A DNA stretch of 8,790 bases, from NCBI GenBank assembly GCA_041301185.1, contig JBFYSV010000199.1, forward strand, positions 1 to 8,790, given 5' to 3'. The translations under genes were made by a program, and so were the position numbers. Shown here piece by piece: positions 1 through 6,802 of this stretch. The notes below the pieces were generated by a model. It was not told the DNA's origin. It ran no database searches and saw nothing but the letters and a program-made list of their open reading frames with translations. Every line of letters begins with the position of its first letter. Within the stretch, counting starts at the first letter, position 1. The DNA comes from JAQBDA01 sp041301185. Lineage in GTDB: Bacteria > Chloroflexota > Anaerolineae > Anaerolineales > UBA4823.

Positions 1-842
1 ATTATTTCGATCAGAGAGGCTTTGTTGGTCATGTACGGCAGCTCGGTCACAATGATCCGGTAGCGCCCTCGTTCCATCTCTTCCAGATGAGCGCGTGCCT
101 GGAGCAAGATCTTGCCCCGACCGCTGCCATAAGCGCTCCCAAGCTCGTTCTCATCAGAGTTGTGGATGATCACGCCTCCGGTTGGGAAGTCGGGCCCCTG
201 GATAAATCGCATGAGATCTTCCAGGTTTATGTCTTCTATCTTCTCCCAATTTTCGAGCAAAAATTTCAAAGCATCCACCACTTCGCCGAGATTGTGGGGG
301 GGGATTGATGTGGACATTCCGACCGCGATCCCGGAAGCTCCATTCACGAGAAGGTTGGGGATAGCTGCCGGGAGGACATCTGGTTCGGTCAACGTGTCAT
401 CGAAGTTGGTATCGAAATCTACCGTATTTTTGTTGATATCGGCGAGCATGTTCATGGCTGCCGAGGCCAGCCTGGCTTCTGTATAGCGCATGGCAGCTGG
501 AGGATCGCCGTCGACACTGCCAAAATTACCTTGCCCGTCAACCAATAAACAGCGCATCGAAAAATCTTGTGCCATGCGCGCCATTGCCTCGTAGACTGCC
601 ATATCGCCGTGCGGGTGATATTTACCCAGTACTTCGCCAACGATGCGGGCAGATTTCTTGTAGGGGGTGTCTGCGCGCATGCCCATATCGTACATGGCGT
701 ACAAGATGCGCCGGTGGACGGGTTTTAACCCGTCGCGAGCATCTGGCAAGGCGCGGGCTACGATGACGCTCATGGCGTAATCGAGGTACGATTGCTGCAT
801 TTCATAGTCGATGTCGATCTTTTGGACGATGCCAATCTCCAT
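1..842 (-). CDS. gyrA: DNA gyrase subunit A, N-terminal 280 codons (partial, runs off the left edge)
   Basis: Translating the minus strand from the ATG at 842-840 gives an uninterrupted frame to base 1, about 280 residues starting MEIGIVQKIDIDYEMQQSYL. GyrA is the DNA-breaking and rejoining subunit of gyrase, a cytoplasmic A2B2 enzyme that introduces negative supercoils. Visible landmarks are SYLDYAMSVIVARALPD near residues 18-34, DGLKPVHRRIL (37-47), GKYHPHGD (73-80), DGQGNFGSVDGD (102-113) and RYTEARL from 119. Tyr120 of that last motif is the expected nucleophile that attacks DNA. Near the edge, VTELPYMTNKA matches the usual EIPY-VNK segment. A GGAG lies about 10 nt before the start (853-856). 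The quinolone-contact position equivalent to E. coli Ser83 is Met81, and the Asp87 equivalent is Glu85. ParC cannot be fully excluded because the C-terminal part, with the GyrA box, is outside the window. Divergent from the acetyltransferase gene. Confidence 0.93.
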   Translation of the reverse strand, partial: MEIGIVQKIDIDYEMQQSYLDYAMSVIVARALPDARDGLKPVHRRILYAMYDMGMRADTPYKKSARIVGEVLGKYHPHGDMAVYEAMARMAQDFSMRCLLVDGQGNFGSVDGDPPAAMRYTEARLASAAMNMLADINKNTVDFDTNFDDTLTEPDVLPAAIPNLLVNGASGIAVGMSTSIPPHNLGEVVDALKFLLENWEKIEDINLEDLMRFIQGPDFPTGGVIIHNSDENELGSAYGSGRGKILLQARAHLEEMERGRYRIIVTELPYMTNKASLIEI

Positions 843-1111
843 ATGATGTTTGCTCCAGAAACAAGGTAGAGTCGATCAATACAAGGCGTAATTGCTAAAA
901 CTATTCGTATGCGAACCGACGTTGCGCATAGACATTGCCGCTCTGCCGCACCCCGATTTATCAAAGGTATCTTAAAGTGAAATGGGTTAAAAGTCAACCC
1001 GTTCGATACCGGTCTGCCGCCATGCGCCTTTTGCTTTACAGATCACCAGATGGTCGGGTATATTTGGGAAGTTACCAAGGACTACCAGTGCTGCACATTA
1101 AAGGAGGCAAG
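843..1111. other. Divergent intergenic region between gyrA and the acetyltransferase gene
   Basis: This 269-bp spacer holds the 5' leaders of both flanking genes. On the plus strand a promoter-like pair is visible (listed separately). On the minus strand I found no convincing -35/-10 pair for gyrA. The plus frame of the acetyltransferase stays open back to about 935, but the extra residues look non-coding and lack a ribosome binding site. I see no RNA gene or repeat here. Confidence 0.6.
1035..1064 (+). promoter_or_regulatory. Candidate sigma-70-type promoter for the acetyltransferase gene
   Basis: TTTACA at 1035-1040 (5 of 6 matches to TTGACA) is followed after 18 bp by TATATT at 1059-1064 (5 of 6 matches to TATAAT). 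Transcription would start near 1071, about 40 nt before the gene. It is correctly placed and oriented, but such pairs also occur by chance. Confidence 0.5.
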
Positions 1112-1717
1112 ATGAGCCTAGAAATACAACCAGTCATTTTACACGGGCGGGTAGTACGCCTCGTCCCGTTAGTGGAATCGCATGCCTCACTGCTCTACGA
1201 GGCGGGCAACTACGAGAGTATCTGGCGCTTCATGCGTTACGGAATGATCCGGAGCGAAGCGCAGATGAGCGAGTGGGTGAGGAGCCTTCTGGCAGCCCAG
1301 GCACATGGCACGGACCTCCCTTTTGTTGTCATTCACCAGGCAACCGGTAAGGTGGTCGGGACAACCCGCTATTTGGAGATCCAGCCAGAGAACAGGGGGT
1401 TAGAAATCGGGGGAACCTGGTACACGCCGGCTTACCAGCGTACTGCGGTAAATACCGAGAGCAAATACCTTCTTCTCCGTCATGCTTTTGAAACACTGGG
1501 ATGTGTTCGTGTACAGTTCAAGACAGACCTACGGAATGAACGTTCGCAGAAAGCGTTGGAAAGGATTGGGGCGGTAAAAGAAGGTGTGCTGCGCAATCAC
1601 ATGATATTACCAGATGGCTCCCTACGCACGTCGGTATTCTATAGCATATTGAATGGTGAATGGCCCAGCGTAAAAACCCTTTTAGAGGAAAAGCTGAATA
1701 ACCCTCCCGCCCGCTGA
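1112..1717 (+). CDS. GNAT family N-acetyltransferase, RimJ/RimL type
   Basis: The 201-residue product belongs to the Acetyltransf_3 branch of the GNAT superfamily, which moves an acetyl group from acetyl-CoA to an amine such as a protein N-terminus or a small molecule. The N-terminal strand LHGRVVRLVPL (10-20) is typical of the family. FVVIHQATGKVVGTTRYLEI (71-90) is the central strand-turn-strand. WYTPAYQRTAVNTESKYLLL (103-122) occupies the acetyl-CoA pyrophosphate-loop position, and FKTDLRNERSQKALERIGA (136-154) is the conserved N-E-x-S-x-x-A-L-E-x-x-G-A segment. LPDGSLRTSVFYSI and EWP near the end are also characteristic. The start at 1112 is chosen because AAGGAGG lies 4 nt upstream (1101-1107) and the homology begins just after it. 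The true substrate cannot be told from sequence. It stands alone, divergent from gyrA and convergent with rpoC, so context gives no functional hint. Confidence 0.9.
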   Translation: MSLEIQPVILHGRVVRLVPLVESHASLLYEAGNYESIWRFMRYGMIRSEAQMSEWVRSLLAAQAHGTDLPFVVIHQATGKVVGTTRYLEIQPENRGLEIGGTWYTPAYQRTAVNTESKYLLLRHAFETLGCVRVQFKTDLRNERSQKALERIGAVKEGVLRNHMILPDGSLRTSVFYSILNGEWPSVKTLLEEKLNNPPAR

Positions 1718-1736
1718 AAACCAGGTAAATACTACA

Positions 1737-1761
1737 GGGCTGCCGTGCAACGTGGCAGCCC
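1737..1761. terminator. Hairpin between convergent acetyltransferase and rpoC genes
   Basis: GGGCTGCC (1737-1744) and GGCAGCCC (1754-1761) form a perfect 8-bp GC-rich stem with a 9-nt loop. It sits in the 76-bp gap between the stop of the acetyltransferase gene (1717) and the stop of rpoC (1794), where a bidirectional terminator is expected. Neither side has a clean run of T: the minus-strand exit reads TGTAGTATTTACC and the plus-strand exit CAATATCATTAG. Intrinsic termination is therefore plausible but may be weak. Confidence 0.55.
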
Positions 1762-1793
1762 CAATATCATTAGTATAAGGTGTGCAGCAAAAA

Positions 1794-4700
1794 TCAGTCT
1801 GCTGCCAACGGTTGGTTATCGATTGGCTCGTCGTCTTGCAGGATTGCCGGAGAGGGAGCATATTCAAGCCGAGCTTCTTGCTCCATTTCGGTAAACCGCC
1901 CGTGGACAAACCCTGTGCCCGCTGGTATCAGCTTACCGATAATCACATTCTCCTTGAGTCCATAGAGCGGGTCTTCGGTGGATGCGATTGCAGCGCCTGC
2001 CAGCACTTTGATCGTGTGCTGGAAGGAGGACGCAGACAGGAACGAGTCGGTGCTCAGCGATGCTTTTGTGATACCCAGCAATACCTCGAAGAATTTAGCC
2101 GGACGTTTGCCTTCTGACAGCAGGCGCTCGTTCTTGTGCTTGAGCTCTAACAAATCTACCAGATCACCGGGTAGGTTGTCAGTATCTCCAGGGCGAGAAA
2201 TTTGCACTTTAGACATCATCTTACGGATGATCACTTCAAAGTGCTTGTCGTTGATGTTCTGTCCTTGCGAGCGATACACTTTTTGAACCTCAGAAAGGAG
2301 GTACATCTGGCATGCCTGCCTGCCCTGAATGCGCAGGATCCGGTGCGGGTTGAGCGATCCCTCGGTAAGGGGTTGCCCAGGCTCGACGTGATCGCCGTCA
2401 CGCACAAGTAAACGAGCCGTGCTGGGGATCTCATACTCAGCATCCTGGCGTGATTCGTAAGAGACAATCACCCGGTTATCCTCGATTCGAGATCGACCGG
2501 CGTTTTGAGCAACGATTGTGGCTTGCTCTCCCTGGAAGGCAAGCACATCACCCACGCTGACTTCACCGCCATCTTCTACGGCGATGGTCCAGCCCTCTGG
2601 AAGGGCATATTCGTCGTTGATCATCTCGCTATGTTCAACACGTGCCAGGCGCAGGTCACTATAACGGTCGGATTGCATTACCTGTACGATACCGCCGATC
2701 TCCGAAACAATAGCTTCGCCTTTCGGGGTCTTGCGGGCTTCGAACAGCTCTTCAACGCGGGGTAGACCGGTCGTAATATCACCGCCGGCAGCGACGCCAC
2801 CCGTGTGGAAGGTGCGCAAAGTTAGCTGGGTACCTGGCTCGCCGATGGATTGGGCAGCCACGATTCCGACTGCTGCACCAATTTCCACCAGCTTGCCGCG
2901 ACCCAGGTCGAGACCATGGCAGCGAGCGCAGATACCATGAATCAGGCCACAGGTTAGCGGCGATCGGGCTTTGACTTCCTGAACGTTGGATGTGCTGATC
3001 TTCCGTACAAGGTCGTGGTCCAGAACGTCATTTCTTTCTGCCAAAATCTCACCAGTTTGCGGATCCACAACCCGCTCGGCTAACAACCGTCCATAGAGGC
3101 GGGAACCGATGGGTTGCCCGGCAACATCATCTGACCGGCGGATAACGATGCCTTCCTCGGTTCCGCATTCCTCGTCGTTGATGATCACATCCTGGGCGAC
3201 ATCCACCAGGCGGCGCGTCAGATATCCTGCATCGGCGGTGCGTAGAGCGGTATCAGCCAGGCCTTTCCGGGCACCGTGAGTGGAGATGAAGTACTCCAGG
3301 GCATTCAGCCCTTCTCGGAAGTTCGAGCGAATAGGTAGCGGGATGATGCGCCCGGACGGGTCAGCCATCAAGCCGCGCATGCCTGCCAGTTGGGAGATTG
3401 GTCCAAAGCCGCCTTTGGTTGCCCCGGAAATTGCCTGCGCCGAAAGATTGCCATCCGGATCCATCGAGCGTCTCACCGCATCAGCGACCTGGTTGGTGGT
3501 ACGTTGCCAGATCTCGATTATGCGCTCATTCTGCTCCTGGTCGGTCAGCAATCCACGGCGAAAATCTTTCTGGATGCGCTCCTGTTCCTGCAGTGCCCCA
3601 TTGATGATTTCTGGCTTCTCCGCCGGGACAGTGATATCCGATACTGCCAGAGAGTATCCAGATCGCGTGGCGTATTTAAAACCTATGTCTTTGATTGCAT
3701 CCGCGATCTCGGGGGTTTGCTCCTCGCCGCACTCCTCGTATAGCGAGGCGACCAGGTCCTTCAAACCGCCTTTATCCAGCACCCAGTTGATAAAATGGAT
3801 GCTCTCGGGAAGGATGCGGTTGAATATTACCCGTCCTACGGTGGTGTTGATCAGGCGCTCTTCTGGCTTGGGCAAGCGGTTCTGGTTGTCGTCATACCAG
3901 GTGGTTACCTTCAGGCGAATGCTGGTTTGGATATCAACCTGATTCAAGGCATGTACCAGCTCGACCTCATCCATGTCTGCAAAGACACGCCCATCGCCTT
4001 TGTGCTTGCGGCTGTCTTCTTTCGTGAGGTAATATACCCCTAAGACCATATCTTTGGATGGGCTGATGATCGGCTCGCCATCTGCTGGTTTTAGCAGGTT
4101 TCGCGAGGAAAGCATCAATTGGCGAGCTTCCCAGACCGCTTTTTGTGCCAGCGGTACGTGAACAGCCATTTGGTCGCCGTCAAAATCGGCATTAAAGGCG
4201 GTGGTGACCAGGGGGTGAAGCTGGATTGCGCTGCCTTCGATCAGCACTGGCTCAAAAGCCTGGATACCCAGGCGGTGCAACGTAGGGGCACGATTCAACA
4301 GCACCGGACGCTCTTTGATCACCTCTTCCAAGACTTCATACACTTCGGGGCGATCACGCTCGATGAATCGTTTGGCGCCTTTGACGTTGGCAGCATAATT
4401 GTGGGCTACCAACCGGGAGATGACGAAAGGTCGGTAGAGCTCGAGGGCCATCGACTTGGGCAGACCGCATTGGTATAGCTTGAGATGCGGTCCGACAACG
4501 ATTACCGAGCGACCGGAATAATCGACACGCTTACCGAGCAAATTGCGGCGGAAGCGTCCCTTTTTGCCTTTGAGCATATCGCTCAGAGATTTTAGCTCGC
4601 GGCGACCGCGACGGGAGAGCGCCTTGCCGCGCTGGGAGTTATCGATCAGAGAGTCGACAGCTTCCTGGAGCATACGCTTTTCGTTTCGGACGATGACATC

Positions 4701-6065
4701 TGGGGCACCTAGCTCTAGAAGTCTTTTTAAGCGATTATTGCGGTTAATCACCCGGCGATAAAGGTCATTAAGGTCCGAGGTGGCAAAGCGACCGCCGTCT
4801 AATTGCACCATCGGGCGCAGATCGGGCGGGATGACCGGTAATACGGTCAAAACCATCCATTCGGGCCGGTTACCAGAACGGCGGAATGCTTCCACGACCT
4901 TCAGGCGTTTAGTAGCTTTCTTTCGTTTTTGCTTGCTGCGAGAGGTGCGCACTTCCAGCCACAGCTCTTCAGCCAGCTTATCCAGGTCGAGGCGGCGGAG
5001 GATATCATAGAAGGCTTCAGCACCCATATCGGCGCGAAATACCTGCCCCCAGCGGGATTTCAGCTCGCGAAAGCGGCTTTCCCCGAAGAAAGCCAGCGGT
5101 TTCAGGTCGAGCAGTTCGTCTCGCAGGCGTGAGTTTTCGTCACGGGCGGCGGTTGCCTGGTCATCCAGCAGGCTGCGCAGGTTTTCCATCCGCAGGTCTG
5201 CTTCGGCGCGGACGCGCTCGATTTCCATTTTGGTGTGCTCAATTTCGCGCTGACGTTGGCCTTTTAACTCGCTATCCAGCTCCTCCAGCCGCTCTTTGAC
5301 CACCCGCTGAACGGCAGTGAGATGCTGGTTACCGATTGTCTCATTGGCTTCGACGATTACGATTTCGGTGTCTGGAAAGTGGATCGTGCTACGGGCAGCC
5401 TGGTTTAGCTGCTCACGCAGACTGGTTTCCAGTCGCTGTCCGGCCTTTAATACCGGATCCAGCTTTTCAGCAAGCAGCTCATCGTAGCGCTGCTCGATTT
5501 GGGCAAGCTGCTGGTTGAGCTCGGCAACGGACCGATCCCGGCCGCCCTTTTCTTCGGCGATTTGGGCGTTGATCTTGGTAGCCTGCTCGCGCTCAGCGAC
5601 ATTGATTTTTTCTTCCAGGCGTTTGAGCGCTTTCTGGCGGGCGTCCTCATCAACATAGGTGACTACGTATTGGGCAAAATACAGCACGCGGTCCAGGTTG
5701 CGGCGGGATATATCTAGCAATAAACCCAGGTAAGAAGGGATGCGGCGGGTGTACCAAACATGGGCAACCGGCGCTGAGAGCTCAATATGCCCCATTCGCT
5801 CACGGCGAACTGATGCCCGGGTTACCTCTACGCCACACTTGTCGCAGACGATACCTTTATAGCGTATATTTTTATATTTTCCGCAGTAACACTGCCAGTC
5901 ACGCGTTGGACCAAAGATAGCTTCACAGAATAAGCCATCCTTCTCTGGTCGCAGACGGCGGTAGTTGATCGTTTCGGGCTTTAATATCTCACCGTATGAC
6001 CAGCTGCGGATTGTATCTGGTGACGCCAGACTGATGCGAAGTTTGGTTAACCCTTTGGTTTCCAC
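1794..6065 (-). CDS. rpoC: DNA-directed RNA polymerase subunit beta' (complete, with lineage-type clamp insert)
   Basis: The 1423-residue product is the beta' subunit of RNA polymerase, which forms the clamp and much of the active centre. The start is GTG at 6065-6063, with AGGAGG 7 nt upstream (complement of 6073-6078). The first zinc-binding cysteines are C59, C61, C74 and C77. The Mg-binding NADFDGD is at 625-631. The clamp and switch region VDYSGRSVIVVGPHL (514-528) and the LNRAPTLHRLGIQAFEP stretch (590-606) are intact. The trigger-loop region around SNFREGLNALEYFISTHGAR (914-933) and the second zinc site (C967, C1039, C1046, C1049) are present. The C-terminal GLKENVIIGKLIPAGTG segment is normal. 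Residues about 141-340 are rich in Glu, Arg, Gln and Leu and read as coiled coil; the equivalent stretch in E. coli and B. subtilis is only a few dozen residues. rpoB is not upstream: glmS occupies that side, transcribed away. Confidence 0.98.
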   Translation of the reverse strand: METKGLTKLRISLASPDTIRSWSYGEILKPETINYRRLRPEKDGLFCEAIFGPTRDWQCYCGKYKNIRYKGIVCDKCGVEVTRASVRRERMGHIELSAPVAHVWYTRRIPSYLGLLLDISRRNLDRVLYFAQYVVTYVDEDARQKALKRLEEKINVAEREQATKINAQIAEEKGGRDRSVAELNQQLAQIEQRYDELLAEKLDPVLKAGQRLETSLREQLNQAARSTIHFPDTEIVIVEANETIGNQHLTAVQRVVKERLEELDSELKGQRQREIEHTKMEIERVRAEADLRMENLRSLLDDQATAARDENSRLRDELLDLKPLAFFGESRFRELKSRWGQVFRADMGAEAFYDILRRLDLDKLAEELWLEVRTSRSKQKRKKATKRLKVVEAFRRSGNRPEWMVLTVLPVIPPDLRPMVQLDGGRFATSDLNDLYRRVINRNNRLKRLLELGAPDVIVRNEKRMLQEAVDSLIDNSQRGKALSRRGRRELKSLSDMLKGKKGRFRRNLLGKRVDYSGRSVIVVGPHLKLYQCGLPKSMALELYRPFVISRLVAHNYAANVKGAKRFIERDRPEVYEVLEEVIKERPVLLNRAPTLHRLGIQAFEPVLIEGSAIQLHPLVTTAFNADFDGDQMAVHVPLAQKAVWEARQLMLSSRNLLKPADGEPIISPSKDMVLGVYYLTKEDSRKHKGDGRVFADMDEVELVHALNQVDIQTSIRLKVTTWYDDNQNRLPKPEERLINTTVGRVIFNRILPESIHFINWVLDKGGLKDLVASLYEECGEEQTPEIADAIKDIGFKYATRSGYSLAVSDITVPAEKPEIINGALQEQERIQKDFRRGLLTDQEQNERIIEIWQRTTNQVADAVRRSMDPDGNLSAQAISGATKGGFGPISQLAGMRGLMADPSGRIIPLPIRSNFREGLNALEYFISTHGARKGLADTALRTADAGYLTRRLVDVAQDVIINDEECGTEEGIVIRRSDDVAGQPIGSRLYGRLLAERVVDPQTGEILAERNDVLDHDLVRKISTSNVQEVKARSPLTCGLIHGICARCHGLDLGRGKLVEIGAAVGIVAAQSIGEPGTQLTLRTFHTGGVAAGGDITTGLPRVEELFEARKTPKGEAIVSEIGGIVQVMQSDRYSDLRLARVEHSEMINDEYALPEGWTIAVEDGGEVSVGDVLAFQGEQATIVAQNAGRSRIEDNRVIVSYESRQDAEYEIPSTARLLVRDGDHVEPGQPLTEGSLNPHRILRIQGRQACQMYLLSEVQKVYRSQGQNINDKHFEVIIRKMMSKVQISRPGDTDNLPGDLVDLLELKHKNERLLSEGKRPAKFFEVLLGITKASLSTDSFLSASSFQHTIKVLAGAAIASTEDPLYGLKENVIIGKLIPAGTGFVHGRFTEMEQEARLEYAPSPAILQDDEPIDNQPLAAD

Positions 6066-6334
6066 TCGATCGCCTCCTTATAATAATCCCTCATTATTGT
6101 ATTACTCACTTTTTCCTCAGGCACACTATTACCATCACAGCGATACGTCGCCAGATTTCACCGCTGTTATCAGAACAGGGATGAAGATGTCAATGATATT
6201 CGTGCGGGAGCAATTGTTTTGCTTGGTAATGATGTCGCTTCTATTGGATAAAAAAGACAAACAAAGACAAGCGCATGAGTTCTTTCGCCTCAAGCGCTAA
6301 TCCGCGCGCCTTCCAAAAATCCTCTGTTTTTCGT
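6066..6334 (-). promoter_or_regulatory. Long 5' leader of rpoC
   Basis: If the promoter at 6341-6369 is used, rpoC mRNA has a leader of about 270 nt. On the minus strand, an imperfect stem forms about 37 nt into the transcript from 6297-6289 and 6279-6271 (GCGCTTGAG with CTCATGCGC, one T-T mismatch, 9-nt loop). It is followed by the T-rich tract TTGTCTTTGTTTGTCTTTTT, a layout reminiscent of an attenuator. Just ahead of the ribosome binding site, AATAAT and ATTATT (6082-6087 and 6093-6098) could form a small weak hairpin around a 5-nt loop. No convincing peptide gene was found in the leader on either strand. Confidence 0.45.
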
Positions 6335-6340
6335 AGCGAG

Positions 6341-6369
6341 ATTATATCAGCGACTCTTCTAAATGGCAA
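6341..6369 (-). promoter_or_regulatory. Strong candidate sigma-70-type promoter for rpoC
   Basis: Read on the minus strand, TTGCCA (complement of 6364-6369, 5 of 6 matches to consensus) is followed by an optimal 17-bp spacer and a perfect TATAAT (complement of 6341-6346). Transcription would start near 6334, heading into rpoC. This gives rpoC its own promoter, consistent with the absence of rpoB upstream. Confidence 0.7.
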
Positions 6370-6371
6370 GG

Positions 6372-6404
6372 TTGTGTTTCGAGCCTTTTGTTGTAAGGTA
6401 TAAT
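6372..6404 (+). promoter_or_regulatory. Candidate promoter for glmS
   Basis: A perfect TATAAT lies at 6399-6404. The -35 is poor: TTGTGT at 6372-6377 has a long 21-bp spacer, while TTTCGA at 6377-6382 has a 16-bp spacer but few matches. Transcription would begin near 6411, placing about 54 nt of RNA before the predicted ribozyme cleavage site. The element lies back to back with the rpoC promoter, their -35 regions only a few base pairs apart. Confidence 0.55.
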
Positions 6405-6464
6405 TGCAGCGCTATATGATATCAATCAGGAGGTGGCAGGCATATTTAGTACACCAGGGAAGAT

Positions 6465-6733
6465 AGCGCATGGCCTCACTGGTTAATGGGTGAGGTGACG
6501 AGGATGAGGGTTCCTCCCAAGCAAGGGGAGGCTAACCAGCGAACCGGTCTGTAAACCAGACCCAAAACTTCTCCAGGCTGCCAGCTTGGAATGCTGGGAA
6601 AATCGACAGATCAGCGGAAGCCCTCCGGGTCCGCCACAACCCGCAATCTTTCCCTCCGAATTGGAAAACCCCACAACAATACGCCGGAGAGACCCGGCAG
6701 GCAAAACACTGGGGAGTGGTAAGAGTCATGTCG
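6465..6733 (+). ncRNA. glmS self-cleaving ribozyme (GlcN6P-responsive), variant with large insertions
   Basis: The region directly upstream of glmS carries the signature of the glmS ribozyme, which cleaves its own mRNA leader when bound to glucosamine-6-phosphate, lowering GlmS synthesis. Cleavage is predicted between A6465 and G6466 (AGCGCA; usual form AGCGCC). P1 is CCTCAC/GTGAGG (6474-6479, 6490-6495). Next comes TGACGAGGATGAGGGTT (6496-6512), close to the canonical TGACGAGGATGGAGGTT. P2 is GAGGG/CCCTC (6506-6510, 6621-6625). The core ATCGACAGATCAGCGGAAG (6602-6620) parallels canonical ATCGA-n4-TCGGCGGATG. P3 is CGGGT/ACCCG (6626-6630, 6639-6643), immediately after P2 as expected. P3.1 may be CGAATTGG with TCATGTCG (6657-6664, 6726-6733; two mismatches). 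P4 is CCCCA/TGGGG (6669-6673, 6710-6714), preceded by the usual GGAAAACC-like joining sequence. Odd: about 88 nt (6513-6600) inserted between P2 and the core, and an extra hairpin in P4. The match was made by eye from remembered homologues. Confidence 0.84.
6513..6600 (+). other. Three-hairpin insertion inside the glmS ribozyme
   Basis: Canonical glmS ribozymes pass directly from the TT after P2 to ATCGA. Here 88 nt intervene. They can form CCTCCC/GGGAGG (6513-6518, 6526-6531, 7-nt loop), GGTCTG/CAGACC (6546-6551, 6557-6562, 5-nt loop) and CCAGC/GCTGG (6581-6585, 6593-6597, 7-nt loop). The boundary segments TTCC (6511-6514) and GGAA (6597-6600) could alternatively pair and close the insert as one domain; GGTT/AACC (6509-6512, 6534-6537) is another competing pairing. 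There is no open reading frame and no recognisable known RNA family in the insert. Confidence 0.6.
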
Positions 6734-6796
6734 TCAACCTCTGCCGGTAGGATGAGCTTGTGTCAATTTCCAGCCGGTAGAGTTGCAATCTCTTTT

Positions 6797-6802
6797 GGAG
6801 GG
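6797..6802 (+). promoter_or_regulatory. glmS ribosome binding site
   Basis: GGAGGG lies 6 nt before the ATG at 6809. It fixes the start there and not at the in-frame GTG 6716 or ATG 6728, both of which fall inside the ribozyme and lack a comparable site. Confidence 0.85.

Noticed and set aside
935..1111. N-terminal extension of the acetyltransferase to the ATG at 935
   Set aside because: Family homology begins at 1112, where AAGGAGG is well placed. The extension overlaps a promoter-like pair and reads as non-coding.
3280..3942. 220-codon plus-strand frame inside rpoC, and many similar overlapping frames
   Set aside because: All are antisense or out-of-frame shadows of rpoC, gyrA or glmS, with low-complexity Arg/Ser-rich products and no ribosome binding sites.
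6093..6251. 53-codon open frame on the plus strand ending DVASIG-stop in the rpoC leader
   Set aside because: No start codon of ATG/GTG/TTG type at its head and no ribosome binding site. It is antisense to the rpoC leader and has no recognisable similarity.
6428..6436. AGGAGGTGG as a ribosome binding site for a leader peptide in the glmS 5' region
   Set aside because: No ATG, GTG or TTG follows at a usable distance with a sustained frame, so it is probably just leader sequence ahead of the ribozyme.
6541..6563. tRNA-Tyr-like anticodon stem-loop (GGTCTG-TAAAC-CAGACC)
   Set aside because: The loop is 5 nt instead of 7, and there is no acceptor stem, D arm or T arm around it. It fits better as a hairpin of the ribozyme insert.
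6480..6720. Cobalamin riboswitch, T-box or RNase P RNA
   Set aside because: A few short stretches (such as GGAGAGACCCGGCAGGC) recalled cobalamin elements, but the conserved boxes of all three families are missing. The glmS ribozyme explains position and motif order.
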